A stretch of 64,000 nucleotides of DNA from Olegusella massiliensis (GCF_900078545.1 NZ_FLLS01000002.1:744001-808000), one strand, 5' to 3'. Positions 36,034 through 45,952 are shown, numbered from the stretch's first letter. Notes: generated by a model not told the origin, from the sequence alone. Translations and numbers: made by a program.

Positions 36034-38640
36034 TTAAGATTTTGCGCTATCTCCCAACTTCTGTGCGACCAGTTTATCGCCCTCACCCACATCTATTTGC
36101 ACGGTATCGCCCTCATGGAGCTCGCCTGCAATAATAAGGTTTGCAACGTTATCAACTACCTGTCGTTGAATCAAACGCTTCAGGGGACGCGCTCCGTAAA
36201 TCGGATCCAGACCATCAAGAGCGAGCGACCCAACAGCGCGTGGAGTCAGTTGCAGTGTAATGCGCTCGTTGGCCAAACGCTCACGCACATCAGCCAGTTG
36301 GATATCAACAATTTTTTCAATATCGTCCAAGCCAAGCGCATGGAACATCACCACGTCGTCAATACGATTGAGGAACTCTGGCCTAAAGGTGGCACGCAAA
36401 GCCTCATTAACCTGACGTTGTGTCTCCTTGGGATCAGTAGTCGCATTTGCCTCTGCAATAAACTGGCTGCCCACGTTACTTGTCATGATAATGATGGTGT
36501 TTTTAAAGCTCACCACACGACCTTGTCCATCAGTTAGACGCCCATCATCAAGCACCTGCAACAACACATTAAAGACATCGGGATGGGCTTTTTCCATCTC
36601 ATCGAGCAAGATAACCGAGTATGGCCGACGACGTACTGCTTCGGTAAGCTGTCCACCCTCGTCATATCCCACATATCCAGGAGGAGCACCAATCAAGCGC
36701 TGGACTGAGAACTTCTCCATATACTCGGACATGTCGATACGAATAAGCGCGCGCTCATCATCAAAGAGATTTTTTGCAAGCGCCTTTGCTAGCTCGGTTT
36801 TACCCACACCTGTCGGCCCAAGGAAGAAGAAACTGCCAATAGGCCTATTAGGATCAGCTAGACCCGCACGGCTACGACGCACTGCCGCGGCAACCGCAGA
36901 TACTGCTTCATCTTGACCAACAACGCTCTTATGCAGTTCATCTTCTAGATGCTTGAGCTTATCCATCTCGCCTTGCATCATCTTGGATACTGGTACGCCA
37001 GTCCAGTTGGAAACCACCTCAGCAATCTCGTCAGTAGTAACTTCCTCTTTAAGCAGACCACCGGATTCTTGCTTGGAGGCAAGTGCTTGCTCTGCTTCTT
37101 CGTATTGGGCTTGGAGCTGCGGAATCGTGGAGTAACGCAGTTCGGATGCACGTGCCAAGTCACCCTCACGGGTTACCCGCTCCATCTCGCTGCGCGTAGA
37201 TTCAATTTGTGCTTTGAGGTCCTGCACGCGGTCAATCGCCACGCGCTCGTTTTGCCAATCTGCTTTGACACTATCAAGTTTCTCACGTGCCTCAGCAATC
37301 TCGCGACGCAGGGTTTCCAGACGCTCTTTGGAAGCAGCGTCCTCTTCTTTCATTAACGCCTGTTCCTCGATTTGCATCTGAGTAAGCTGACGTTCCTGTG
37401 CATCAATATCTGCCGGCATACTGTCGAGCTCCATACGCAGGCGACTTGCAGCCTCATCTACGAGGTCAATTGCCTTGTCGGGCAGGAAACGCTCTGATAT
37501 GTAGCGGTTAGACAAATCTGCTGCTGCAACTAAAGCTGCATCGGTAATACGCACACGGTGATGCTGCTCGTAACGCTCTTTGATGCCACGCAAAATCGAG
37601 ATGGTATCTTCCACAGTTGGCTCGGACACCAACACTGGCTGAAAACGACGTGCTAGCGCTTGGTCCTTCTCGATGTACTTACGATACTCATCAAGTGTGG
37701 TTGCCCCGATAGCATGAAGTTCACCACGGGCAAGAGCGGGCTTCAGAATATTGCCCGCATCCATTGAACCTTCGGTCGCACCAGCACCCACAATGGTGTG
37801 CAGCTCATCGATAAAGAGAATGACCTTTCCATCACTCTTCTGTACCTCTTTGAGAACAGACTTCAAGCGGTCTTCGAACTCACCACGATATTTTGCACCT
37901 GCTACCAGCGCAGACATATCAAGCTCAACAAGATCTTTGTCCTTGAGAGTCGAAGGCACATCGCCCGTAACGATACGTTGGGCCAAACCCTCAACAATGG
38001 CGGTTTTACCAACACCAGGCTCACCAATGAGCACAGGGTTGTTCTTGGAGCGGCGGCTCAGCACTTGAATCGTGCGGCGAATCTCCTCAACACGACCAAT
38101 CACGGGATCAAGTTTGCCCTGACGAGCAAGGTCGGTCACATTGCGTCCAAACTGCTCGAGCGCCTTAAGTTGGGGTTTTGAATCCTGCGAAGTCACTCGC
38201 TCATCCCCCCGAAGCTCATCGTACGCAGCCCGTACACGCTTGGCTGTTACTCCTGCTGTCTTGAGCACAGAACCAGCCGCATCCCGGTCATCACAAAGTG
38301 CAATGAGTAGGTGCTCAGTTGTTACATAAGAGTCACCCATTTGAGAGGCAAGCTTCTCAGCAGCGTCAAGTACTTTAAGCAGATTATTACCAATACTCAT
38401 TTGACCGCCAGCACCAGTCACCTTGGGCTGACGTGCGATAGCGTCACTAACCACAGATTCAAGTTGTGTCGGATCAACGCCAATGCGCTCAACAATTGCT
38501 CTTAAATTTTGTTCATTGGAGTCCAGTAAAGCCTTCAGCAGATGAATCGACTCCATCTGACCTGCATCTGCATCCGCCGCGATACCCATCGCTGCCTGCA
38601 GCGCTTCTTGTGCGCTGACTGCCCATTTATCGATTCTCAT
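36034..38640 (-). CDS. clpB: Protein disaggregase ClpB
   Basis: 868 residues from ATG 38640, with GGGAGG upstream. Layout: N-terminal Clp domain (1-150), AAA-1 with Walker [14 protein letters not shown] near 207, a coiled-coil M domain (about 405-525), and AAA-2 with [13 protein letters not shown] near 608. The M domain separates ClpB from ClpA/ClpC. It extracts proteins from aggregates together with DnaK. It is alone in its unit, diverges from manA over 317 bp, and has the shared heat-shock element 132 bp before its start. Confidence 0.97.
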   Translation of the reverse strand: MRIDKWAVSAQEALQAAMGIAADADAGQMESIHLLKALLDSNEQNLRAIVERIGVDPTQLESVVSDAIARQPKVTGAGGQMSIGNNLLKVLDAAEKLASQMGDSYVTTEHLLIALCDDRDAAGSVLKTAGVTAKRVRAAYDELRGDERVTSQDSKPQLKALEQFGRNVTDLARQGKLDPVIGRVEEIRRTIQVLSRRSKNNPVLIGEPGVGKTAIVEGLAQRIVTGDVPSTLKDKDLVELDMSALVAGAKYRGEFEDRLKSVLKEVQKSDGKVILFIDELHTIVGAGATEGSMDAGNILKPALARGELHAIGATTLDEYRKYIEKDQALARRFQPVLVSEPTVEDTISILRGIKERYEQHHRVRITDAALVAAADLSNRYISERFLPDKAIDLVDEAASRLRMELDSMPADIDAQERQLTQMQIEEQALMKEEDAASKERLETLRREIAEAREKLDSVKADWQNERVAIDRVQDLKAQIESTRSEMERVTREGDLARASELRYSTIPQLQAQYEEAEQALASKQESGGLLKEEVTTDEIAEVVSNWTGVPVSKMMQGEMDKLKHLEDELHKSVVGQDEAVSAVAAAVRRSRAGLADPNRPIGSFFFLGPTGVGKTELAKALAKNLFDDERALIRIDMSEYMEKFSVQRLIGAPPGYVGYDEGGQLTEAVRRRPYSVILLDEMEKAHPDVFNVLLQVLDDGRLTDGQGRVVSFKNTIIIMTSNVGSQFIAEANATTDPKETQRQVNEALRATFRPEFLNRIDDVVMFHALGLDDIEKIVDIQLADVRERLANERITLQLTPRAVGSLALDGLDPIYGARPLKRLIQRQVVDNVANLIIAGELHEGDTVQIDVGEGDKLVAQKLGDSAKS

Positions 38641-38772
38641 ATGAGCCTCCCTTTTGCCTTGCACCTGCCTCAGCTGCGACTTTTTTCGAGCTTACGTCAG
38701 CTCTTGGCACGTGCTTGAGCACCTCTCTGTTTATCGATGACAGTCTTCCCACTCAGACAGCATCCTAATCAT

Positions 38773-38795
38773 ATCTAAGTCTCTTTATATAAGAT
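38773..38795 (-). promoter_or_regulatory. Shared heat-shock element upstream of clpB
   Basis: On the minus strand ATCTTATATAAAGAG then ACTTAGAT, identical to the hsp20 site at all but one position of the 23-bp core. Edge to start codon: 132 bp. The remaining 317-bp clpB-manA gap holds no gene; GTGCT-TG-AGCAC at 38710-38721 is a second, smaller palindrome. Confidence 0.65.
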
Positions 38796-38957
38796 TTTCT
38801 AAACTTAATAATTTAGCTTTATGGATTCCGTCTTGAGCATATTTCTGCTTTTTATAAAATGCGCTACCGTGAAGAGGGAACGTGCAAATGAGCGGCAAGT
38901 CCCTTGGCAAGCAAAGCTCTGTGGCTCAGTTTTGACACGGCTGATAAGGAGTAAGCG

Positions 38958-39932
38958 ATGCAGGAAATGATTCGTCTAAAACCGGCACTGGTAAGCAAAA
39001 TCTGGGGCGGCACACGCCTTGGTAGTCCTGCGGCTGGACAGGACAATTATGGAGAAGCATGGACTCTTTCTGCCCGCGATGATTATCCCAGCATCGTGGA
39101 CACAGGCAGCGATGCTGGCAAAACCTTGGTCGAACATCTTGTTGCACACCCAAGCGCTGCTGGTAGTAATGCTCATGTTATGGAAGCCTTCCCCACGCTC
39201 ATCAAATTCATTGATGCCGCAAGCCCTCTGTCAATTCAGGTGCATCCTGATGATTCCTATGCCCATAGTCACGGTATGCCCTATGGCAAAACCGAAATGT
39301 GGGTCATTGTTGATGCCGACCCTGGTTCCTTTCTCTACCTAGGTCTTCGTGAGGACATGACCCCGAACGAGTTTGCTGCAGCTATTGCCGATAACAGCAT
39401 CGAAGAAAAACTCAACCAGGTACCCGTCAAACCAGGTGATGTCTTCTTTATCCGTGCGGGCCTACTCCATGCAATTGGTGGTGGCATTTTGCTTGCGGAA
39501 GTGCAGCAAAATTCCGATACCACGTATCGCGTTTATGACTTTGGTCGTGTTGATTCCCACGGCAAGACGCGAGAACTCCATATCGAACAGGCAAAAGAAG
39601 TTGCTTTGCTCGAGCAACCCGGCTATTTAGGTGCACCTGTGCACCCCAGTGAAGTTGCTGGAGGTACCCGGCAACTCCTAGGCCAAGGCACGTGCTTTCG
39701 CACGGAACGCTGGATTTTAAACGATACAGCAGAGCTTCCCATAACCGATAAAAGCTATGTTGCATTGATGATGCTTAATGGCAACGCTCAGGCCAAGCTG
39801 GGTGAGCAGATTGAGCACATAAAGACTGGCGAAACCTGGTTTATACCTGCAGGTAATGCAACTGTGCACGTCACGCCTACAGATGGTGTCTGCACTCTCC
39901 TGTATGTATGTGTCCCCTCACAAGAGGCATAG
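38958..39932 (+). CDS. manA: Mannose-6-phosphate isomerase, class I
   Basis: 324 residues; AAGGAG seven bases before the ATG. Cupin fold with zinc ligands visible: His96 in QVHPDD, Glu113 in GKTEMW and His171 in LLHAIGGG. It interconverts mannose-6-phosphate and fructose-6-phosphate, feeding mannose into glycolysis or supplying mannose-6-phosphate for glycans. Its single-gene placement beside clpB carries no pathway information. Confidence 0.93.
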   Translation: MQEMIRLKPALVSKIWGGTRLGSPAAGQDNYGEAWTLSARDDYPSIVDTGSDAGKTLVEHLVAHPSAAGSNAHVMEAFPTLIKFIDAASPLSIQVHPDDSYAHSHGMPYGKTEMWVIVDADPGSFLYLGLREDMTPNEFAAAIADNSIEEKLNQVPVKPGDVFFIRAGLLHAIGGGILLAEVQQNSDTTYRVYDFGRVDSHGKTRELHIEQAKEVALLEQPGYLGAPVHPSEVAGGTRQLLGQGTCFRTERWILNDTAELPITDKSYVALMMLNGNAQAKLGEQIEHIKTGETWFIPAGNATVHVTPTDGVCTLLYVCVPSQEA

Positions 39933-39961
39933 TTCTGCTTGCTGGCGAAAAACTCTAGGCA

Positions 39962-40576
39962 CTAGTATGCGATACCAAGTGTTGTGCTGACATAGTTTTC
40001 AAAGGCAGCTACATCGCCGTTATATACATAGCCCGTCATGCCGGCAACTTCTGCACCTGCGCAGTTGTCGGCATTGTCATCAATAAAGAGACAGGTTGTG
40101 GGCTCTAATTGATAACGCTCACATAAGGTCGTAAAGATAAGTGGATCAGGCTTCATAATGCGCTCAAACGCCGATACTACAAAGCCATCCATCAGGGGCA
40201 TACAGGGAATGAGCTCACGAATCTTCCACCAACGAACGCCCGCATTAGACAGTAGAAAGCAGCCATACCCAGCAGCATGCAAGCGTTCTACCTGCTGATT
40301 CATAAGCGGTAGAGGCGTATGATGTTCATGCCAGTGCATGCAAGTTTGATGTAGGGGTTCCCACAGTCGCTCGGGCAACTGACGCTGAGCAATCATTTCC
40401 ATCGTGGCATCACTGATAGTACCCGAATCAAGCAAAGCCCAGCTTGGGTGTAAAAATAGAGCATTACGAATAAGCAGAGCATCCTGATCGTTGTCAACAT
40501 AGAGATGAGAGTACAGCTCAGGATTAAAATCCATGAGCACGCCTCCCATATCAAAGACAAAGTTTGTGATGCTCAC
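39962..40576 (-). CDS. HAD-superfamily hydrolase (class IA, YihX-like)
   Basis: 204 residues. The GTG start shares one base with the hspR stop (TAGTG), so it is coupled to the heat-shock operon. Motifs: nucleophile FDMGGVLMDF near 8-17, motif II LLSNAG, lysine in RIMKPDPLIF and FIDDNADNCAGAE. The DxGGV variant of motif I occurs in YihX-type phosphatases acting on sugar phosphates such as alpha-glucose-1-phosphate. Why it is linked to hspR is not known. Confidence 0.83.
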   Translation of the reverse strand: MSITNFVFDMGGVLMDFNPELYSHLYVDNDQDALLIRNALFLHPSWALLDSGTISDATMEMIAQRQLPERLWEPLHQTCMHWHEHHTPLPLMNQQVERLHAAGYGCFLLSNAGVRWWKIRELIPCMPLMDGFVVSAFERIMKPDPLIFTTLCERYQLEPTTCLFIDDNADNCAGAEVAGMTGYVYNGDVAAFENYVSTTLGIAY

Positions 40577-40998
40577 TACCAGTCCTTTCGCTCCCCATCG
40601 TCTAGCAAACCACGCATGACTTGTTCGGGGCTACCTCCATCATAGCGAGCGAGTGCTACGATACGCTCTTGCATGCGGAATTCATGTACCTCATCCTCAA
40701 GCTCTCGAATACGTGCGCGCATCTCATCGTTTTCATTCGTGAGTGCTTCGGTGCGTTCACGCATGTCGAGGATGCGCACAACGCCCGCCAGATTGATACC
40801 CTCATCAGTCAGCTTGCTAATAAGGTTAAGCCGCTCAATATCATGCTGCGAATACAGACGTGTGTTGCCGCGTGAGCGACCAGGATTCACCAAACCCTTT
40901 TGTTCGTACACACGGAGGGTCTGGGGGTGCATGCCCGTCAATTCAGCAGCAACGCTAATCATGTAGAGGGGCTTATTTTTGCCGTCACTACGAGACAT
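40576..40998 (-). CDS. hspR: Heat-shock repressor HspR (MerR family)
   Basis: 140 residues from ATG 40998; this start overlaps the end of dnaJ by 11 bp, with GAAAGG upstream. The MerR-type helix-turn-helix ([20 protein letters not shown], then [17 protein letters not shown]) and a coiled-coil tail define HspR, the actinobacterial repressor of dnaK and clpB, which uses DnaK as corepressor. Family operators (HAIR) read CTTGAGT-N7-ACTCAAG; that exact site is not seen here, but a different element is shared by hsp20, clpB and dnaK. Being in the dnaK operon, it should repress its own synthesis. Confidence 0.92.
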   Translation of the reverse strand: MSRSDGKNKPLYMISVAAELTGMHPQTLRVYEQKGLVNPGRSRGNTRLYSQHDIERLNLISKLTDEGINLAGVVRILDMRERTEALTNENDEMRARIRELEDEVHEFRMQERIVALARYDGGSPEQVMRGLLDDGERKDW

Positions 40999-41941
40999 AG
41001 CGCTCAACATCCTTTCGGTATTCACGGTGGTCAGCATCGCGCAAATTCGAAAGTGCTTTGCGCTCATCAGCAGACAAACTTGTCGGAACCTTGATGCGCA
41101 CGGTCACATAGAGAGCGCCCTTATTATTTTTGCTTTTGACATCAGGTGCACCCATACCACGGAAGCGGAAGGTTTTACCGTCCTGTGTTCCCGCAGGAAC
41201 CTTAAGACGCACAGTCTCACCTGCCGGAGTGGGAACTTCAACCTGTGCGCCAAGCGCTGCTTCAAAGATAGAAATCGACAGCTCCATGCGCACGTCGGCG
41301 CCATCACGCTTCCAAAGCGGATGTTCTGCCACACGCGTTGTCACTACAAGATCGCCACGGGCGCCACCATTGGCGCCAAATTCGCCACGACCGCGATACC
41401 GCAATTTCCCGCCATCAACTGCCCCGGCAGGCACTTTAACCGTAAGACTTTGTCGTTCTCCCGTTGAAGGAATGGTATAGCTTACTTTGCGTTGAGTGCC
41501 CACAAAAGCTTCTTCTGCGGTCACGCTTACATCTAGCGTAAGGTCACTGCCTTTGGATGGACGATTTTGCGCACGGCCTGCACCCTGTCCATTAAAGATT
41601 GAACTAAAGTCAAAGCCGCCAAAAGCGCCATCGCCACCGCGCATGCTGCCAAGAATATCTTCCCAGTTCATGCCGCCGCCATAGCTATAGCTACCTGCAG
41701 CGCCCGCACCGCCAAATCCAGCTCCTGGAATACCACCAAAGGTCAAAAGCTGATCATATTCCTTGCGTTTTTGAGGATTGGACAGGGTGGTATATGCCTC
41801 GCTGACTTCTTTATATTTAGCCTCATCGCCACCGCGATCAGGATGGTATTTGGCTGCGAGCTTACGGAATGCCTTCTTGATTTCGGCGTCGGAGGCATTT
41901 TTGCTCACGCCCAAAACGTCGTAATAATTCTTTTCTGCCAT
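40988..41941 (-). CDS. dnaJ: DnaJ-family co-chaperone lacking the zinc finger (CbpA/class B type)
   Basis: 317 residues. The J domain (1-70) has the HPD tripeptide at 33-35. A Gly/Phe-rich linker (about 70-130) leads directly to the two beta-barrel substrate domains ([22 protein letters not shown]). There is no cysteine-rich zinc-finger region and in fact no cysteine at all, so it is a class B J-protein like CbpA rather than canonical DnaJ. It stimulates the DnaK ATPase. Third gene of dnaK-grpE-dnaJ-hspR; a 9-bp hairpin lies between grpE and this gene. Confidence 0.92.
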   Translation of the reverse strand: MAEKNYYDVLGVSKNASDAEIKKAFRKLAAKYHPDRGGDEAKYKEVSEAYTTLSNPQKRKEYDQLLTFGGIPGAGFGGAGAAGSYSYGGGMNWEDILGSMRGGDGAFGGFDFSSIFNGQGAGRAQNRPSKGSDLTLDVSVTAEEAFVGTQRKVSYTIPSTGERQSLTVKVPAGAVDGGKLRYRGRGEFGANGGARGDLVVTTRVAEHPLWKRDGADVRMELSISIFEAALGAQVEVPTPAGETVRLKVPAGTQDGKTFRFRGMGAPDVKSKNNKGALYVTVRIKVPTSLSADERKALSNLRDADHREYRKDVERYVS

Positions 41942-42009
41942 GGCGGAAGCCGCCTCCTTTCATTACATCGTGCTTGCTTGTGCACTGCGCATCTGAAAGA
42001 TGCCAAATA

Positions 42010-42035
42010 TCGGACACCCGCAAGCAGGTGTCCGA
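42010..42035 (-). promoter_or_regulatory. Intra-operon hairpin between grpE and dnaJ
   Basis: TCGGACACC (42010-42018) and GGTGTCCGA (42027-42035) are perfect 9-bp arms with an 8-base loop, 12 bp after the grpE stop. It lacks a T-run on the operon strand, so it could be a partial terminator, a processing site or an mRNA-stabilising end that lowers dnaJ-hspR relative to dnaK-grpE. Confidence 0.5.
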
Positions 42036-42046
42036 CAAAATAAAAT

Positions 42047-42886
42047 CTAAGCCTCACGAGACTCTGCAGCGTCTACATCCACATCAGTCGCCGCATTATC
42101 TTCCTTAGCAGAGTCAGGACGTTTAGGGCCACCAAAGGTTACCTGCACCATTGCCTCGCGAATAACCTTGCCACCCATGCGATAGCCGCGTAGATACACT
42201 GCAGAAACTGACTCATCGTAGGCCTCTGTATCCTCCACGCGACCCACCGCCTGATGTTCTAACGGATTAAAAGCATCACCTAGAGGGTTAATGACCTCAA
42301 CACCTGCCTTACCCAAGATGGATACCATCTTGTCGTGGACAGCCTGCACACCAGCAACAAACTGATCAAACTGGTTGTCCTCGGCGTCCTCCTGCGCAGC
42401 CTTAGCAGCATGCTCAATAGCACGCTCCATATCGTCTAACACAGGAAGCAGGGAAACCACCAACTTTTCACCTGCACGATCACGCTCGTTAAGTCGCTCC
42501 TGAGCAGTGCGACGGCGGAAATTATCCCAGTCTGCCTGAAGTCGCAGCAAGCGTTCAGTGGCATCCGCTGCTTCTTTTTTTGCAGCGTCGATTTCATCTT
42601 GGGCGCCATCCAACTTATCCTGCAACTCACTGTGCGCTGCCTCAGCAGCTTTGGCGCGCTCGGCCTCCTTAACGGCAATTTCTTCTTCTGCCGCCTGAGT
42701 GCCTGCACGCTTTGCTGCTTCAACGAGAGCCTCTTCGTCCAGCTCGGCCTCGGCGCCCATCTGGTCGTCGTCGACCTCGACTGGAACTTTCACGCCGTTC
42801 TCCTTTAGGTCCTGCCCGTTGGGGGCGGGGGCGGAAGTAGTCTCATCGACTACTTCCTCTACCCTCTTTTTTTCCTTCTCGGACAT
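42047..42886 (-). CDS. grpE: Nucleotide exchange factor GrpE
   Basis: 279 residues from ATG 42886, spaced 5 bases from AGGTGG; a GTG at 42895 is the alternative. A long acidic, Ala/Glu-rich coiled-coil N-terminus (to about 125) is followed by the conserved RLQADWDNFRRR and the beta-wing domain with INPLGDAFNPLEHQAVG and VYLRGYRMGGKVIREAMVQV. It promotes ADP release from DnaK. Its N-terminal extension is longer than in E. coli (about 197 residues in total there). It follows dnaK after 12 bp. Confidence 0.96.
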   Translation of the reverse strand: MSEKEKKRVEEVVDETTSAPAPNGQDLKENGVKVPVEVDDDQMGAEAELDEEALVEAAKRAGTQAAEEEIAVKEAERAKAAEAAHSELQDKLDGAQDEIDAAKKEAADATERLLRLQADWDNFRRRTAQERLNERDRAGEKLVVSLLPVLDDMERAIEHAAKAAQEDAEDNQFDQFVAGVQAVHDKMVSILGKAGVEVINPLGDAFNPLEHQAVGRVEDTEAYDESVSAVYLRGYRMGGKVIREAMVQVTFGGPKRPDSAKEDNAATDVDVDAAESREA

Positions 42887-42898
42887 GTTGGCCACCTA

Positions 42899-44806
42899 CT
42901 AGTTCTGCTTGTTGTCGTCATCGACAACCTCATAGTCAGCATCAACTACGTCGTCAGCACTTCCACCGTCGGTAGGCGCACCCTGCGCTGTCTGAGCATC
43001 AGTTGCGGAGTACACAACCTGAGCCAGATCCTGAGCTGCTGTCTGGAGCTGCTCGCTTGCGGACTTAATTGCATCAATATCAGTACCATCCAAAGCCTTG
43101 CGAACAGCGGCGATGCCATCTTCGGCCTTCTGCTTGGTGTCAGCAGGCACCTTATCGCCAAGCTCCTTTAAGGTCTGCTCGGTAGAGTAGGCAAGGGAAT
43201 CGGCCTGATTGCGTACCTCAATCTCGTCCTTCTTGGCCTTGTCCTCCTCAGCGTGGGACTCTGCATCCTTGACCATGCGGTCAACTTCCTCGTCAGACAG
43301 TGCCGTCGAGCCGGAAATGGTGATTTGCTGCTGCTTGCCCGTGCCGCGATCCTTTGCGGTGACCTTGACAATGCCGTTGGCATCGATATCAAAGGTAACC
43401 TCAATCTGAGGCACACCACGGCGAGCCATGGGGATACCCGTAAGCTGGAACTTGCCCAAGCTCTTGTTGTCGCGAGCCATCTCGCGCTCGCCCTGCAACA
43501 CGTTAATCTCAACGGAAGGTTGATTATCTGCTGCGGTGGAGTAGACCTCGGTCTTGCTGGTAGGAATGGTGGTATTGCGATCAATCATCTTGGTCATGAT
43601 ACCGCCCATGGTCTCAACACCCAAAGAAAGCGGGGTAACGTCGAGCAGCAAGATATCGGAAGCACCAGAAGCACCAGAAAGCACGCCACCCTGGACTGCA
43701 GCACCATCGGCTACAACCTCGTCAGGGTTAACGGACATGTTGGGCTGCTTGCCTGTCATCTGACGGACAAGCTCCTGAACAGCGGGCATACGAGTAGAGC
43801 CACCAACGAGAATAACCTCATTGACCTGAGAGATCTGCAACCCGGCATCCTGAAGCGCCTTGGTAACAGGAGCCTTGCAACGGTCGAGCAGGTCGCGAGT
43901 GATCTTTTCAAACTCTGCGCGGGTCAGGGAGTAGTTGAGGTGCTTGGGGCCAGTAGCATCAGCAGTAATAAAGGGGAGATTAATCTCGGCCTGCTGAGCA
44001 GAAGAAAGCTCCTTCTTTGCATTCTCAGCTGCATCCTTAAGACGCTGAAGAGCCATGGGGTCATTGCGGAGGTCAATACCGTTATCCTGCTGGAACTTGT
44101 CAGCCATCCAGTCAATCACGCGCTGATCCCAGTCATCGCCACCGAGGTGGTTGTCGCCGTTGGTTGCAAGAACCTCAACGACACCGTCGGCAAGGTCGAG
44201 CAGGGAAACGTCGAAGGTACCGCCACCTAGGTCAAAGACTAGAATCTTCTGATCGATGTTCTTCTTGTCAAAACCATATGCGAGAGCTGCGGCTGTGGGC
44301 TCGTTGACAATGCGCTGCACGTTAAGGCCCGCAATCTTACCTGCATCCTTAGTCGCCTGACGCTGAGCGTCATTGAAGTAGGCGGGGACGGTAATGACAG
44401 CGTCGGTGACGGTCTCGCCGAGGGCTTTCTCAGCGTCAGCCTTCATCTTGCCGAGAACCATAGCGGAAACCTGCTCGGGGGTGAAATCCTCACCGTTGAT
44501 CTCAACAACAGCACGCTGGCCAGCACCAGCTTTAACCTTGTAAGGAACGGTCTTGAGCTCGGAGCCAACCTCGTCATAGCGACGACCCATGAAACGCTTA
44601 ATGGAAAAGACCGTGTTGGTAGGGTTGGTAACAGCTTGGTTTTTTGCAGCCTTACCGACAATACGGTCTCCGTCGGCACGGAAACCCACGACGGACGGAG
44701 TAGTGCGATCGCCCTCGGCGTTCACAATAATAGAAGGCTCGCCACCTTCAAACACTGCCATTGCTGAGTTAGTGGTACCAAGGTCGATGCCAAGAATTTT
44801 GCTCAT
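42899..44806 (-). CDS. dnaK: Chaperone DnaK (Hsp70)
   Basis: 635 residues, normal length. ATPase domain begins with [19 protein letters not shown], and contains [13 protein letters not shown] and the [10 protein letters not shown] segment; the substrate-binding domain has the [13 protein letters not shown] linker and NTTIPTSK. The tail ends with an acidic [12 protein letters not shown] motif. Ribosome site GGAAAGGAAG. First gene of dnaK-grpE-dnaJ-hspR-HAD. The shared heat-shock element lies 123 bp before the start, leaving a long untranslated leader. Confidence 0.98.
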   Translation of the reverse strand: MSKILGIDLGTTNSAMAVFEGGEPSIIVNAEGDRTTPSVVGFRADGDRIVGKAAKNQAVTNPTNTVFSIKRFMGRRYDEVGSELKTVPYKVKAGAGQRAVVEINGEDFTPEQVSAMVLGKMKADAEKALGETVTDAVITVPAYFNDAQRQATKDAGKIAGLNVQRIVNEPTAAALAYGFDKKNIDQKILVFDLGGGTFDVSLLDLADGVVEVLATNGDNHLGGDDWDQRVIDWMADKFQQDNGIDLRNDPMALQRLKDAAENAKKELSSAQQAEINLPFITADATGPKHLNYSLTRAEFEKITRDLLDRCKAPVTKALQDAGLQISQVNEVILVGGSTRMPAVQELVRQMTGKQPNMSVNPDEVVADGAAVQGGVLSGASGASDILLLDVTPLSLGVETMGGIMTKMIDRNTTIPTSKTEVYSTAADNQPSVEINVLQGEREMARDNKSLGKFQLTGIPMARRGVPQIEVTFDIDANGIVKVTAKDRGTGKQQQITISGSTALSDEEVDRMVKDAESHAEEDKAKKDEIEVRNQADSLAYSTEQTLKELGDKVPADTKQKAEDGIAAVRKALDGTDIDAIKSASEQLQTAAQDLAQVVYSATDAQTAQGAPTDGGSADDVVDADYEVVDDDNKQN

Positions 44807-44929
44807 AATACTTCCTTTCCTTCTCTCTCTGCCTAAAGACCGAGAGTTTTAATACATTTTGGTGTCGCCGAGTCGCCGACGCCTTTGCCATACAAGGCAA
44901 TTGTTCCCGCGTTATCTAATTTTATACAT

Positions 44930-44954
44930 AATCTAAGTCTCTACACATTAGATT
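44930..44954 (-). promoter_or_regulatory. Shared heat-shock element upstream of dnaK
   Basis: Perfect 7-bp inverted repeat AATCTAA-N11-TTAGATT; on the minus strand the spacer includes GTAGAGAC, aligning with AGAGACTTAGAT of the hsp20 and clpB sites. Edge to the dnaK start: 123 bp. The rest of the 44807-45268 gap holds the long dnaK leader and the yfcE-like promoter region; no gene is convincing. Confidence 0.68.
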
Positions 44955-45268
44955 TTTTGTATTCATCAATTTAAGAATTCTTAAGCCTCATTTGCTTAAG
45001 AAAATATAGCGTTCATTACTCAAAGACAGTCATATTCACGACGCCCCATAATCAAACGACGTCTTACACAAAGGATGCTCGAGTACATGTCTCAAGCGTT
45101 CGAAGGACATTCCACTTGCAGGTAAACTACATCTCGCGCAAAGAACGCCCGAAGCCGGGGTAATGGCCTGCAGAAAAAAGGCCGCGCTCAGTTCAAAAGA
45201 TTGGCTGAGGGATGGGGCTGATTGATGCATACTGAGTAGGACTACTTAAAAGAGAAGGGACACCCACG

Positions 45269-45826
45269 ATGAAGCTTCTCATTGCGTCTGATATTCACGG
45301 GGCTGCGGCTTGGTGTAGGAAGTTGATGTCTGCCATTGAACAAGAACAGCCCGACCGTATAGTACTGTTGGGCGACTTGCTTTATCATGGACCACGCAAT
45401 AACGTGCCCACCGATTATGCTCCGCGCGAGGTTATTGCAATGCTTAACTCCATTGCGACGCAGGTTGTGGCGGTCCGCGGTAATTGCGAGGCCGAGGTCG
45501 ACCAGATGGTGCTGGATTTTCCCTGTCTTGCTGAAAGTGCTGTGATTTTGGATAGTACCGCCGAGGGTAACTTACATGAGCTATTCCTCACCCACGGCCA
45601 CATTTGGGGCGCTGGACGAGATAATTCTATCGACCGCCTCCCACCTCTGCCGGCACACACCAGTCTCGTCTATGGCCACACCCACATTAAAGCAAACGAA
45701 GCCAGTGCAAAACGTCCCGATCTATGGCTATTTAATCCCGGCAGCATTGGTATCCCCAAAGACGGAAGCCACAGCTATGGTCTCTACGCAAATGGACACT
45801 TTGAACACCGTATTTTGAACGACTAG
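45269..45826 (+). CDS. YfcE-type metallophosphoesterase
   Basis: 185 residues; GAGAAGGGAC precedes the ATG. Calcineurin-like fold motifs: SDIHGAA near 8-14, LLGDLLYHGP, RGNCEAE, FLTHGHIWG and YGHTHIKA, a complete two-metal site. YfcE/MJ0936-type enzymes are manganese-dependent phosphodiesterases with uncertain physiological substrates. It stands alone; a 1-kb gene-free gap with repeats follows and no clear terminator is visible right after the stop. Confidence 0.88.
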   Translation: MKLLIASDIHGAAAWCRKLMSAIEQEQPDRIVLLGDLLYHGPRNNVPTDYAPREVIAMLNSIATQVVAVRGNCEAEVDQMVLDFPCLAESAVILDSTAEGNLHELFLTHGHIWGAGRDNSIDRLPPLPAHTSLVYGHTHIKANEASAKRPDLWLFNPGSIGIPKDGSHSYGLYANGHFEHRILND

Positions 45827-45831
45827 TTAAA

Positions 45832-45952
45832 TTCCAGGCCTGCAGCAGGCCCACCCTTCCAAACCTGCAACAGATCCAACCTTCCAAACCTGCGGAAGAC
45901 CAACCCTTCCACACTTGCAGAAAGTCCAACCTTCCAAAGCTGCAACATCCCC
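45832..45952. repeat. Degenerate tandem repeat, about 25-bp unit, five copies
   Basis: Units of roughly CCAACCTTCCAAACCTGC plus 6-8 variable bases start near 45832, 45851, 45877, 45901 and 45926. Spacing (24-26 bp) and divergence are too irregular for CRISPR. No protein frame is convincing. It begins 5 bp after the yfcE-like stop. Confidence 0.75.

Noticed and set aside
43253-44230. 325-codon plus-strand open frame
   Set aside because: Antisense shadow of dnaK caused by its codon bias.
45036-45230. 64-codon minus-strand frame between dnaK and the yfcE-like gene
   Set aside because: A CxxC pair is present but there is no ribosome site and no family resemblance; it overlaps the likely yfcE promoter region.
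33466-45268. CIRCE (HrcA) or canonical HAIR sites in the heat-shock island
   Set aside because: I looked for TTAGCACTC-N9-GAGTGCTAA and CTTGAGT-N7-ACTCAAG upstream of hsp20, clpB and dnaK and found neither.
45732-45929. Repetitive 65-codon frame across the tandem repeats
   Set aside because: Its repeated Trp/Gly/Leu pattern only reflects the DNA repeats; no ribosome site, and it runs antisense into the yfcE-like gene.
45832-45952. CRISPR array
   Set aside because: Unit length varies, units are divergent, there are no unique spacers and no cas genes.
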